From an uncultured Clostridia bacterium (lineage in GTDB: Bacteria; Bacillota; Clostridia; Christensenellales; Aristaeellaceae), in NCBI GenBank assembly GCA_934670175.1, contig CAKUOX010000037.1, positions 1 to 20,650 on the forward strand: a stretch of DNA of 20,650 nt, given 5' to 3'. Shown here one piece after another: positions 13,341-20,582 of the stretch. The notes under the pieces were generated by a model. That model was not told the DNA's origin. It ran no database searches and saw only the letters and a program-made list of their open reading frames with translations. Made by a program: the position numbers and the translations under genes. Each line of letters opens with the position of its first letter. The stretch's first letter is position 1.

Positions 13341-13931
13341 ATGGAAGCAGAGCTGAAGCGGCTGCGGTCAGAGCTGGAAAAGCTGATCGATGAGGTCTAT
13401 GTAGGCGAAAAAAAGGTGCTGGTGCACGGCGAAGGCGAAGCTGGCGCGCGTGTAATGCTCATTGGCGAGGCACCCGGCCAGCAGGAAACGCTGGCGCGCC
13501 GCCCATTCGTGGGCAAGGCCGGAAAGAACCTGGATGAATTTCTGGAAATGGCTGAGATAGACCGCAGTCAGCTGTATGTTTCCAATACCGTGAAATTCCG
13601 CCCGACCCGCGTTTCCGCCGCCGGACGCATCGTGAACCGGCCGCCGACGCGCGAGGAGATCAATCTGTTCCTGCCGTGGCTCAGGCGCGAGATCGAGCTG
13701 GTGAACCCGCAGACGGTGGTGACGCTGGGCAACGTGCCGCTGCGCGCGCTGACGGCATCGCGGGCGACCATCGGCGAAAGGCATGGACAGTTCATGCAGG
13801 CGGACGGGATTGAAATATACCCGATGTATCACCCCGCGTCCATCATCTACAATCCCTCGCTGCGCGAGGTTTACACCGCAGACGTGCGGCGGCTGGGGCA
13901 GTGGCTCCGCGAAAATGCCGCAAACGGCTGA
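13341..13931 (+). CDS. Uracil-DNA glycosylase superfamily protein lacking Fe-S cysteines
   Basis: This 196-residue paralogue of the upstream enzyme keeps the family 4/5-like fold signatures: motif A GEAPGQQET (residues 42-46), RRPFVGKAGKNL, SNTVKFRPTR and motif B YHPASIIYNP (H164). It contains no cysteine at all. At the position of the upstream C86 it has F86 (VKFRP against VKCRP), and the N-terminal CX2C segment is replaced by a charged helix (LKRLRSELEKLIDEVYVG). The Fe-S cluster is therefore absent. GGGGAG at 13329-13334 is 6 bases before the ATG, 3 bp after the first gene. It may have a different substrate range (for example hypoxanthine or mismatch uracil) or form a complex with its neighbour; both are inference. 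Glycosylase activity is plausible but unproven. Confidence 0.85.
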   Translation: MEAELKRLRSELEKLIDEVYVGEKKVLVHGEGEAGARVMLIGEAPGQQETLARRPFVGKAGKNLDEFLEMAEIDRSQLYVSNTVKFRPTRVSAAGRIVNRPPTREEINLFLPWLRREIELVNPQTVVTLGNVPLRALTASRATIGERHGQFMQADGIEIYPMYHPASIIYNPSLREVYTADVRRLGQWLRENAANG

Positions 13932-13989
13932 TAAACCGGCACAGCCCAAAATCTTAGTAATAAAATATGCGATAATACGCATTTATGCC

Positions 13990-14120
13990 TTGCGCTTTGC
14001 ACGCATTTGTGTATAATAACAAGGTAGCTATCCGCAGCCGTACCCTGTTGTTCGGCGGCGATCATCAAGGATAGACGCGGCGGCCGGTGCGCGCGCCGAT
14101 TTTGGGGAGGAAGATGTAAT
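13990..14120 (+). promoter_or_regulatory. Promoter and structured leader of the zinc-ribbon operon
   Basis: TTGCGC (13990-13995), 16-base spacer, perfect TATAAT (14012-14017); start near 14024. The ~97-base leader can fold: CTATCC (14028-14033) with GGATAG (14069-14074), enclosing GCCG (14037-14040) with CGGC (14053-14056). A GC-rich stem CGGCG/CGCCG (14078-14098) then follows, directly continued by ATTTT and the GGGGAGG ribosome site. That last stem plus T-run could attenuate, but no ligand class is recognisable. The rest of the gap from 13932 holds only a weak 5-bp hairpin (13967-13982). Confidence 0.5.
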
Positions 14121-14543
14121 ATGAGCCTGATTAAATGCCCGCGCTGCGAGCTGAATTACATGCTGGATACGGATAAAATGTGCTCCGTCTGCAGGCGTGA
14201 GGTGCGCGGCGAAAATGAGCAGGACGATATGATTGAGCTGTGCTCCGAGTGCGGCGAAAATCCGGTGGTGCCGGGACAGGAGCTTTGCGCCTATTGCCTG
14301 AAGGAGCTGGCACAGCGCGGCGGCGACGATCAGCAGAGCGAGGAGCCGGACGTGACCGAGGCCGCCAATATCGGCATTGATTCCGTGAGCACGATGGATG
14401 AGATCGAGCTGGACATCGATGACAGCCTGGGCGATGACGCCTTTACCGACGAGGACAAGGCCTTCTTTGGCGGAGACGACGATGAGGATGATACCGAGGA
14501 GGCCAACGAGAAGAACGCTGCCGCGACCAGCGGCAAAAAGTGA
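14121..14543 (+). CDS. Tandem zinc-ribbon protein with acidic tail
   Basis: I do not recognise the family. The 140-residue protein has two cysteine clusters of identical geometry, C6-C9-C21-C24 and C41-C44-C56-C59, each CX2C-X11-CX2C, so it should bind two zinc ions as tandem ribbons. The remaining part (about 65-140) is strongly acidic (runs of Asp/Glu, DDDEDDTEE) and probably disordered. No membrane segment or signal is seen. Such zinc-ribbon plus acidic-tail proteins may bind nucleic acid-associated or ribosomal partners, but that is inference. GGGGAGG lies at 14104-14110, 10 bases before the ATG. It is the first gene of a transcript continuing into the metallophosphoesterase, whose GTG overlaps its stop by 4 bases. 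Confidence 0.82.
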   Translation: MSLIKCPRCELNYMLDTDKMCSVCRREVRGENEQDDMIELCSECGENPVVPGQELCAYCLKELAQRGGDDQQSEEPDVTEAANIGIDSVSTMDEIELDIDDSLGDDAFTDEDKAFFGGDDDEDDTEEANEKNAAATSGKK

Positions 14544-15238
14544 GCGTGAGAATCTGGGCCATTTCGGATCTGCATCTGCCGGCGCACCAGAAGCCGATGG
14601 ATATTTTCGGCGAGCAGTGGGCGAACCATGTATCGCGCATCAGCGCCGACTGGCGGGCGCGCGTGGCGGCGCAGGACATCGTGCTGCTGCCCGGCGACCT
14701 GAGCTGGGCGATGCATCTGGAGGAAGCGCAGGATGATCTTGCAATGATCGGCGCGCTGCCGGGCAGAAAGATATTGCTGCGGGGCAACCACGATTACTGG
14801 TGGAGCTCCATCGGCCGCGTGCGCCGCGCACTGGAAGCAGGCTGCTTCGCCATTCAGAACGACAGCCTGTTTTTGGACGGTATTTTATTTGCCGGCTCGC
14901 GCGGCTGGGTGATCCCTGCGGATGAAAACGCGGAATCAGATGACGCGCGCATTTACCGGCGCGAGCGCCAGCGGCTGGAAATGTCGCTAAGGAGCGCGCG
15001 CGATAAGAGCGCGGACGCGCTGCTGATCGCCATGCTGCACTACCCGCCGCGCAGTCAGGTGCAGGCGGGCTTTTCGGATATTCTGTCAGCCTACGGCGTG
15101 CGGCACGCGGTATACGGCCATCTGCATGGCGCGGGGCTCAACGGCGCCATTGCGGGCGAGGTGGACGGCATTATTTACCATCAGGTCTCCTGCGACGGAC
15201 TGGGTTTCCGTCTGGCGCAGATAATGGAATGCGAATAA
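14540..15238 (+). CDS. Calcineurin-like metallophosphoesterase
   Basis: This 232-residue cytosolic phosphoesterase uses a di-metal centre. All five family blocks are visible: DLH (SDLHLPAH), GDLSW, GNHDYWW, a central H in MLHYPPRS, and GHLHG near the end. GNHDYWWSS and GDLSWAM are typical of a clostridial subgroup annotated simply as metallophosphoesterase. The start is a GTG overlapping the upstream stop (GTGA); a second GTG two codons later is a possible alternative. The substrate (nucleotide, phosphoprotein or lipid intermediate) is not readable. The next gene, a lipid kinase, is 34 bp downstream, so a link to phospholipid or polyprenyl phosphate metabolism is conceivable but unsupported by motifs. 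Confidence 0.9.
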   Translation: MSVRIWAISDLHLPAHQKPMDIFGEQWANHVSRISADWRARVAAQDIVLLPGDLSWAMHLEEAQDDLAMIGALPGRKILLRGNHDYWWSSIGRVRRALEAGCFAIQNDSLFLDGILFAGSRGWVIPADENAESDDARIYRRERQRLEMSLRSARDKSADALLIAMLHYPPRSQVQAGFSDILSAYGVRHAVYGHLHGAGLNGAIAGEVDGIIYHQVSCDGLGFRLAQIMECE

Positions 15239-15272
15239 AAATATAAACGATAACGACAGAGAGGTACGAAGC

Positions 15273-16217
15273 ATGCAAGAGCGAATACTGCTGCTTTTGA
15301 ATCCCTGCGCCGGACAAAAGCGCGCCAACCGCTTTATGCCGGAGATCATCCGGCTGTACAATGAGCGCGGCTACGAATGCGTATGCTATGTGACCGCCGG
15401 CAGCGGCGACGCGACGCGCTATCTGGCGGCGCACGCCGCGGGCTTTGCGCGCATCGTGTGCATCGGCGGCGACGGCACGCTGAACGAGACCATTTCGGGG
15501 CTCATCGAGGGCGGCGTGAGCTGTCCGGTGGGTTACATACCGGCGGGCACCACCAACGACTACGCCAGCAGCCTTGGCCTTTCGGGAGATGTGATGCAGG
15601 CGGCGGCCGACGCGGTGGACGGCCGGGTATTTCGCTTTGACCTGGGCGAGTTTAACGGACGGAGCTTTATATATACCGCGTCCTGCGGCGCGTTTGCCAA
15701 AACCAGCTATACCACGCCGCAGCTGACCAAGAATCTGCTGGGACATCTGGCGTATGTGCTGGAGGGCATCAAGGATCTGCCGAATCTGAAGCCGATTCAC
15801 CTGAAGGTGACGGCAGGGAACGCGGTGTACGAGGATGAATACCTGTTCTGCTCGATCACCAATTCCATTTCGGTGGGCGGCATTCTCAAGCTCGATCCGG
15901 ATCTGGTGCGCCTCAACGACGGGCTGTTCGAGGTGATGCTGATTAAGAATCCGACCACGCCCGCGCAGTGGACGCGCATTCTCATGGCGCTGCGCACCAG
16001 CGAGCTGAATAATGAAATGATCGATTTTTTCACCGCGCAGTCGCTCAGGGTCGAAACGGCGGAGGAGATCGAATGGACGCTCGACGGTGAGCGCGGCGAG
16101 CGCGGGCGGGAATTCACGGTACGAAACCTGAACCAGCGCATCGAGCTTGTGCTGCCTGAGGCCGCGTTGGATACGCTGCCGGTAGAGGTTGAACAGGATG
16201 CAGAATTATCAGATTGA
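15273..16217 (+). CDS. Diacylglycerol/lipid kinase (DagK/YegS/BmrU family)
   Basis: This 314-residue soluble, membrane-associated kinase would phosphorylate diacylglycerol or a related lipid with ATP, recycling it to phosphatidic acid. The signature blocks are LLNPCAGQKRA at the N-terminus, CIGGDGTLNE (residues 64-72, nucleotide-binding GGDG at 65-68), PAGTTNDYASSLG, and the C-terminal NDGLFEVMLIK and WTLDGERGE regions of the second lobe. All are intact. Start: ATG at 15273 with AGAGG about 8 bases upstream. The 3' end overlaps the QueH-BirA fusion by 20 bases, so the pair is translationally coupled. In Firmicutes DgkB-type enzymes recycle diacylglycerol from lipoteichoic acid synthesis; whether that applies here is inference. 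Confidence 0.93.
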   Translation: MQERILLLLNPCAGQKRANRFMPEIIRLYNERGYECVCYVTAGSGDATRYLAAHAAGFARIVCIGGDGTLNETISGLIEGGVSCPVGYIPAGTTNDYASSLGLSGDVMQAAADAVDGRVFRFDLGEFNGRSFIYTASCGAFAKTSYTTPQLTKNLLGHLAYVLEGIKDLPNLKPIHLKVTAGNAVYEDEYLFCSITNSISVGGILKLDPDLVRLNDGLFEVMLIKNPTTPAQWTRILMALRTSELNNEMIDFFTAQSLRVETAEEIEWTLDGERGERGREFTVRNLNQRIELVLPEAALDTLPVEVEQDAELSD

Positions 16218-17607
16218 AATGGAACGCGAGCTGGCCGAAATCCGCAAAAGCGGGCTTCGGCCGCTTCTTGTGCTGCACGCATGCTGCGCGCCCTGCTCAA
16301 GCGCCGTGCTGGAGAAGCTGAGCGAGGATTTTCGAATCATCGTGTTTTTTTATAATCCGAATATCGCGCCCGAGGCCGAGTTTGCGCGCCGCGCGGATGA
16401 GGAAGAGCGGCTGGTGCGCGAAATGGGCTTGGCGGACGTGCGCGTGGCGCGCGGCGAATACGATGCGGCGGCCTTCTATGCCGCCGTGCGCGGGCATGAA
16501 GGCGATCCGGAGGGCGGTGTGCGCTGCGGCATCTGCTTTGAGCAGCGTCTGGCGGCGACGGCGCGCTATGCCGCGCAGGTGGGCGCGGATTATTTCACTA
16601 CGTCGCTGTCCATTTCGCCGCTGAAGGACGCGCAGCGGATCAATGAGATCGGCGCGGCGGCTGCGGCCAAATGCGGCGTGAAATATCTGTATTCCGATTT
16701 TAAGAAGAAGAACGGCTATGCGCGCTCTCTGGAGCTTTCCAGGCAATATGGGCTCTACCGGCAGGATTATTGCGGCTGCGTGTTTTCAAAGCGCGAGGCG
16801 GAGGATCGGCGCGCCGCGCGGCTGGATATGGATGCGCTTCGTGCGGGCCTGAAGCCGAACGATATTGGCTGGACAATCGAGTATCACGATGAAATCGATT
16901 CCACCAACACGCGCGCAAAGGCGTTGGCTGCGGCGGGCGCGGCGCATGGCACGCTGGTGCTGGCCGACCGGCAGACGGCGGGGCGCGGGCGCTTTGCCAG
17001 ACCCTTCTATTCGCCCGAACACGCGGGCGTGTATATGTCGGTCATACTGCGTCCCGAGATCGCACCTGAGCGCGCCGTGATGATCACCAGCATGGCGGCG
17101 GTGGCCGTGGCACGCGCGATGGAGCGTACCGCGGGCGTGCACGCGGCCATCAAGTGGATCAACGACGTCTATCTGAACGAAAAAAAAGCCTGCGGCATAC
17201 TCTGCGAGGCGGGTCTCGACGCGCAGCGCGGCGGGCTGGATTATGTGGTGATGGGCATCGGCGTGAACGTGGGGCGGATGCAGTTTCCGCCGGAGCTTGA
17301 GGAGACGGCTACGTCGCTGGGCAACGCCTGCGGCCGCGCGGTTTCCAGAACGGACTTTCTGGCGGCATTGCTGGCGGAGCTGAACGCACTCTGGCCAAAG
17401 CTGGACAGCGAAGAGATACTGCGCGAGAGCCGCGAGCGCTCCATGGTGCTCGGGCGCGACGTGCTCGTGCTGCGCGGCGACGAGCGTTTTTGGGCGCGCG
17501 CCGTGGCGATCGAGGCGGACGGCAGCCTGACGGTCGAAACGCCGGACGGGCGGCGCATCAGCCTGCATTCCGGCGAGGTCAGCCTGAAGATCAGGCCCGG
17601 GGCTTAA
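16198..17607 (+). CDS. Fusion protein: epoxyqueuosine reductase QueH + biotin-[acetyl-CoA carboxylase] ligase BirA
   Basis: One uninterrupted 469-residue frame contains two enzymes. Residues 1-~205 are QueH, which reduces epoxyqueuosine to queuosine in tRNA: HACCAPC (C29, C30, C33), CGIC (C110, C113) and DYCGC (C192, C194) supply the metal and cluster cysteines. Residues ~222-469 are a biotin protein ligase: STN (235-237), the biotinyl-AMP loop GRGR (262-265), KWIND with catalytic-type K319, GIGVNV and a C-terminal SH3-like domain (VETPDGRRISLHSGEVSLK). The BirA helix-turn-helix is absent, so it should not repress biotin genes. The ATG at 16198 has AGAGG at 16184-16188, 9 bases upstream; TTG 16189 is less likely. 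The link between domains is short (about 20 residues). Last gene of its operon, overlapping the convergent ABC ATPase by 4 bp. Confidence 0.94.
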   Translation: MQNYQIEMERELAEIRKSGLRPLLVLHACCAPCSSAVLEKLSEDFRIIVFFYNPNIAPEAEFARRADEEERLVREMGLADVRVARGEYDAAAFYAAVRGHEGDPEGGVRCGICFEQRLAATARYAAQVGADYFTTSLSISPLKDAQRINEIGAAAAAKCGVKYLYSDFKKKNGYARSLELSRQYGLYRQDYCGCVFSKREAEDRRAARLDMDALRAGLKPNDIGWTIEYHDEIDSTNTRAKALAAAGAAHGTLVLADRQTAGRGRFARPFYSPEHAGVYMSVILRPEIAPERAVMITSMAAVAVARAMERTAGVHAAIKWINDVYLNEKKACGILCEAGLDAQRGGLDYVVMGIGVNVGRMQFPPELEETATSLGNACGRAVSRTDFLAALLAELNALWPKLDSEEILRESRERSMVLGRDVLVLRGDERFWARAVAIEADGSLTVETPDGRRISLHSGEVSLKIRPGA

Positions 17608-17614
17608 AGCCTGA
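17591..17614. terminator. Small bidirectional hairpin spanning both convergent stop codons
   Basis: TCAGGC (17591-17596) pairs with GCCTGA (17609-17614). The loop contains GGCTTAAAGCC, whose TTAA supplies both stop codons, of queH-birA on the plus strand and the ABC ATPase on the minus strand. No T-run follows on either side, so termination strength is doubtful. Confidence 0.35.
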
Positions 17615-18230
17615 GCAGCTCTGCGCCCAGAAGCGCCGCGTCGGCTTCGTTGTGCGTGGCGCAGATCAGCGTTTTTCCGGCGCTCTGGCAGCGGATCAGC
17701 GCGGCGGCACGACGGCGGTTTGCTTCGTCGAGACCGGTGAAGGGCTCGTCGAGCAGCAGCAGCGCATATTCCGCAGCCAACGCGCGCGCAATGGCGATCC
17801 GTCGCCGCATGCCGCCGCTGAGCATGCGCACGGGCAGGTGCAGATCCTCGGCGCTGATGCCGAGCGCTGCGGCAAGATCAAAGGCGTCTGCACGCGAAAA
17901 ACCCCGACGCGCCGCGAGCAGAATGTTCTTTTCAGCGGTCATGCCTTCAAAGAGCCGGTCGTTTTGAAAGACCGCGCTCTTTTTTTCGGAAGTGTGGGAA
18001 TTGGTAAAATCAGGTTCCAAGGGAAAATGCCGACAATTCGTCACAGAGAACGAGATACTGCCCGAATTGGGCGAGATCAAACCTGCGGCGAGCCGAAGCA
18101 GCGTAGTTTTGCCGCGCCCGGACGCGCCAGTCACACAGGTCGCGCTGCCCGACTCAAAGCGGTGGGAAAAATCACGGAATATGCTCTTTTCGCCGTATGC
18201 AAAGCACACGCGGTCAAATATCAACGCCAT
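17604..18230 (-). CDS. ABC transporter ATP-binding protein (NitT/TauT type)
   Basis: This 208-residue ATPase energises the importer encoded with it. Walker A is GASGRGKT (about residues 37-44), the Q-loop is VFQNDRLFEGMT, the signature LSGGMRRRIAIARALA, Walker B LLLLDEPFTGLD and the switch histidine ICATHNEADA. All are intact, although the protein is short for the SsuB/TauB family (about 240-260) and ends soon after the switch region. I chose the ATG at 18228-18230, which overlaps the permease stop by 10 bases; a GGAGGG about 12 bases upstream is rather distant. Third gene of a permease/lipoprotein cassette read on the minus strand. It converges on queH-birA with a 4-base overlap. Confidence 0.9.
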   Translation of the reverse strand: MALIFDRVCFAYGEKSIFRDFSHRFESGSATCVTGASGRGKTTLLRLAAGLISPNSGSISFSVTNCRHFPLEPDFTNSHTSEKKSAVFQNDRLFEGMTAEKNILLAARRGFSRADAFDLAAALGISAEDLHLPVRMLSGGMRRRIAIARALAAEYALLLLDEPFTGLDEANRRRAAALIRCQSAGKTLICATHNEADAALLGAELLRL

Positions 18231-18991
18231 AACGCGGTTCTTCCCTCCAATCGCGCAGCGGCGGCGCGCAACAGATGGGCAAAAATGCGCGCGCTCGCGG
18301 CGCTGAGCAGTATGACCGCGGCCGTCCACGCGAGCAGGTCGCCGGTCATCAGGTAAACCTTGGCACGGTAGAGGCGTTCGCCAATCGTGCCTGCGGGAAT
18401 GCAGATCAGCTCTGCGGCCACGCCGGATTTCCACGCCAGCCCCAGCGCCGTGGCGCAGCTCTTCGCAAACGCGGGCAGTGCGGGCAGTGCGTAGCAGTAC
18501 AGGATCCTGCGGTGCGCGGGCAATTGGAAGAGCCGCGCCATTTCCAGCATTTCAGGATCGGCGCGCTCGTTCTCAGCCAGCGCATCCGCATAGCACAGCG
18601 GAAAGACCACCAGCGCGGCGATACATGTGGATAAGCTGCGCGCAGGCAGCCATAGCAGTGCCAGAATAACGTAGGACGCTACGGGAATGGCGCGCAGCAC
18701 GGCGTACAGCGGCGCGATCAGCACCCGAAACGCGCGCCAGCGCGCGCTGCATGCCGCTGCACCCGCGCCGCAGAGCAGTCCGATCAGAAAGCCCAGCAGG
18801 ATGCGCGCTGCGGAATGCAGCAGCGCGAGCCAGAAATCTGCGGAAACGCACAGCGCCGCCAGCCGCAGGAACACCTGAACGGGCGACGCCAGCAGAAAAT
18901 CGCGGCCAACCAGCAGCGCAGCCGCCTGCCACACGGCAAGCCAGAATGCAGCTGCGGCAAATTGGATGCGCTTTCCGCGCTTATTTTGCAT
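18221..18991 (-). CDS. ABC transporter permease (NitT/TauT type)
   Basis: This 256-residue inner-membrane permease shows about six hydrophobic helices and the BPD_transp_1 coupling segment EMLEMARLFQLPAHRRILYC, corresponding to the EAA loop that contacts the ATPase. The layout (short N-terminus with MQNKRGKRIQF, a helix, then ARILLGFLIGLLCGAG) matches SsuC/TauC/ThiX-type permeases. Its start overlaps the binding-protein stop by 11 bases and its stop overlaps the ATPase start by 10 bases, so all three are translationally coupled. The substrate is not evident: nitrate, sulfonate, taurine or thiamine-precursor importers share this architecture, and no biosynthetic gene for any of these is adjacent. 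Confidence 0.9.
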   Translation of the reverse strand: MQNKRGKRIQFAAAAFWLAVWQAAALLVGRDFLLASPVQVFLRLAALCVSADFWLALLHSAARILLGFLIGLLCGAGAAACSARWRAFRVLIAPLYAVLRAIPVASYVILALLWLPARSLSTCIAALVVFPLCYADALAENERADPEMLEMARLFQLPAHRRILYCYALPALPAFAKSCATALGLAWKSGVAAELICIPAGTIGERLYRAKVYLMTGDLLAWTAAVILLSAASARIFAHLLRAAAARLEGRTALWR

Positions 18992-19919
18992 AATAGAATT
19001 CGGTGTCAGGCAGTGCACCGCCCACGGAATCCGCATCGGCGTCAAAGAGCACCTTCAGATAACCGCTGAGCTTTTCCTGCATTTCAGCGCCGGTAATAAA
19101 GCAGATGTTACAGGCAGGCAGTGCCTTTTCCGCCACGGCAGCGGGTACGATGTCGTATTGCTCGATCAGCGCTGCGGCATCGGCAGTATTGGCATTGACC
19201 CACGCAACGGAGTCGGCATAGGCGTCCATAAACTGCGCGACGGTCTCAGGTTCGCTTTCAATGAATTCGCGGCGCGCCACCACAACGCCGGTGATCATGG
19301 CGCTGCCGCCGTCGGGCTGAAGCGCATCCCATTCGGCGCTCAGATCCAGCGCCACACGCATTTCGGGCGCCTTGGCCTGTGCGACAGTGATGAACGGCTG
19401 CGGCAGCAGCGCCGCGGCGTCCGGATGGCTCAGCAGCGCCGCCAGACATTCGCTGTGCTCAGACTTGTACTCGATGTGGACGTCCTTGTCCGGTTCAAGA
19501 CCGTTGGCGCGCAGAATATAGTTCAGCGCATATTCGGGCGTTGCGCCTTTGCCGGCGGAATAGACGGTGCGTCCCTTCAGGTCGGCCACGCTGTTTATAT
19601 TCGCATCGGTCGTGGCGATATACAATACGCCCAGCGTGTTCACGGCCAGCGCCTGGAGCTCGCCCTGCATGCGCTGATAGAGCACGGCGGCGAGGTTTGC
19701 CGGAAGCGCGGCGATGTCGATCTCGCCCTTGGCGAGCCTGGGGGTGATTTCATCCGCGGCGGCGCAGATCTCAAATTCATAATCGCCGCTATCCGCCATC
19801 ATTTTGACCATGCCCATGGCCGTCGGCCCCTTCAGCGCCGCCACGCGCGCGCCTTCACCCAGCGCACAGCCGGTCACTAGCAGGCAAAGTACAAGCAGCA
19901 ATAAAAACAGCTTTTTCAA
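18981..19919 (-). CDS. ABC transporter substrate-binding lipoprotein (NMT1/SsuA-like)
   Basis: This is the extracytoplasmic receptor of the importer. The preferred start is the TTG at 19917-19919, which gives the typical lipoprotein signal MKKLFLLLLVLCLLVTGC with the lipidated Cys at residue 18; GAGG lies 8 bases upstream. A GTG at 19926-19928 would add three residues and overlap the ribosome site. The mature part has the type II periplasmic-binding fold of NMT1/THI5-like proteins: GPTAMGMVKMMAD, the GEIDIAALPANLAAVLYQR element, LKGRTVYSAGKGATPEYALNYIL, and a LLPQPF segment. The GPTAMG start suggests a NitT/TauT family protein but does not fix the ligand. The promoter is the minus-strand TTGACA/TAAAAT pair at 19980-20008, back to back with that of rpiB. 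Confidence 0.88.
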   Translation of the reverse strand: MKKLFLLLLVLCLLVTGCALGEGARVAALKGPTAMGMVKMMADSGDYEFEICAAADEITPRLAKGEIDIAALPANLAAVLYQRMQGELQALAVNTLGVLYIATTDANINSVADLKGRTVYSAGKGATPEYALNYILRANGLEPDKDVHIEYKSEHSECLAALLSHPDAAALLPQPFITVAQAKAPEMRVALDLSAEWDALQPDGGSAMITGVVVARREFIESEPETVAQFMDAYADSVAWVNANTADAAALIEQYDIVPAAVAEKALPACNICFITGAEMQEKLSGYLKVLFDADADSVGGALPDTEFYYAK

Positions 19920-19979
19920 TTTGAACACCTCGAATACTTTAAATTATTTATATCGCCGCGATAGAATACGGCTGGCTCT

Positions 19980-20008
19980 ATTTTAGATGTATCGCTGCGT
20001 CTTGTCAA
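19980..20008 (-). promoter_or_regulatory. Predicted promoter of the ABC importer operon
   Basis: On the minus strand a perfect TTGACA (20003-20008) and TAAAAT (19980-19985) are separated by 17 bases. This predicts a start near 19973 and a leader of about 54 bases before the TTG start. Confidence 0.75.
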
Positions 20009-20019
20009 GGCGCGCGCGG

Positions 20020-20049
20020 TTGACAAACAACGGCAGGGAATGTTATAGT
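20020..20049 (+). promoter_or_regulatory. Predicted rpiB promoter
   Basis: A perfect TTGACA (20020-20025), 18-base spacer and TATAGT (20044-20049) with an extended TGT in front. The start point would be near 20056, giving a leader of about 34 bases. Its -35 box is 11 bases from the oppositely directed -35 box of the importer operon. Confidence 0.75.
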
Positions 20050-20089
20050 AAATACAGAAAATTTTGTTATTTGGAGGAAGATTGCATTT

Positions 20090-20542
20090 ATGAAGATCGC
20101 GCTTGCAAACGACCATGCGGCCGTTGAACTGAAAAAGCATGTGCTGGCTTATCTGGAATCCAAAGGGCACGAGGTGCTGAATTTCGGCACCGATGTTGAG
20201 GAACGCACCGATTATCCCGTGCGCGGCGAAACGGCGGCGCGCGCCGTGGCAGAAGGGCGCGCCGAGCGCGGCATACTGCTCTGCGGCACCGGCGTGGGCA
20301 TTTCGCTGGCCGCCAACAAGGTGCACGGCATCCGCTGCGCGTGCGTGTCTGAACCGGTGAGCGCGCGTATGTGCCGCGCCCACAACAATTGCAACATGAT
20401 TGCCTTCGGTGCGCGCATCGTCGGCCCGCAGATGGCCGAGGCCATTGTGGACGCCTTTCTTGAAACGGAGGCCGAGGGCGGCCGCCACGCTCAGCGGGTG
20501 GCAATGATTATGGACATCGAACGCCGCGAATCCGGAAAATGA
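20090..20542 (+). CDS. rpiB: Ribose-5-phosphate isomerase B
   Basis: This 150-residue cytosolic enzyme interconverts ribulose 5-phosphate and ribose 5-phosphate in the pentose phosphate pathway. The LacAB_rpiB fold is clear: NDHAAVELKKH at the N-terminus, FGTD, YPVRGETAARAVAEG, the active-site segment GILLCGTGVGISLAANKVHGIRCA with catalytic-type C65, and HNNCNMIAFGARIVG. The Cys at position 65 favours RpiB over galactose-6-phosphate isomerase LacA, and length is normal. GGAGGAAG at 20073-20080 precedes the ATG at 9 bases. It is monocistronic as far as can be seen, followed by a hairpin and a repeat copy. An allose-6-phosphate isomerase role cannot be excluded. Confidence 0.95.
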   Translation: MKIALANDHAAVELKKHVLAYLESKGHEVLNFGTDVEERTDYPVRGETAARAVAEGRAERGILLCGTGVGISLAANKVHGIRCACVSEPVSARMCRAHNNCNMIAFGARIVGPQMAEAIVDAFLETEAEGGRHAQRVAMIMDIERRESGK

Positions 20543-20553
20543 GGGATCACAAA

Positions 20554-20582
20554 AGCGCGTTCTGAAGAAAACAGGACGCGCT
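20554..20582 (+). terminator. Hairpin downstream of rpiB
   Basis: AGCGCGTTCTG (20554-20564) pairs with CAGGACGCGCT (20572-20582), with one G-T pair, around a 7-base loop, 11 bases after the rpiB stop. It is followed directly by CTGTCTGTC instead of a T-run, as is the gpr hairpin. Confidence 0.65.

Noticed and set aside
13967..13982. ATGCG/CGCAT hairpin as terminator of the UDG pair
   Set aside because: The stem is only 5 bp with no T-run; insufficient to support a terminator.
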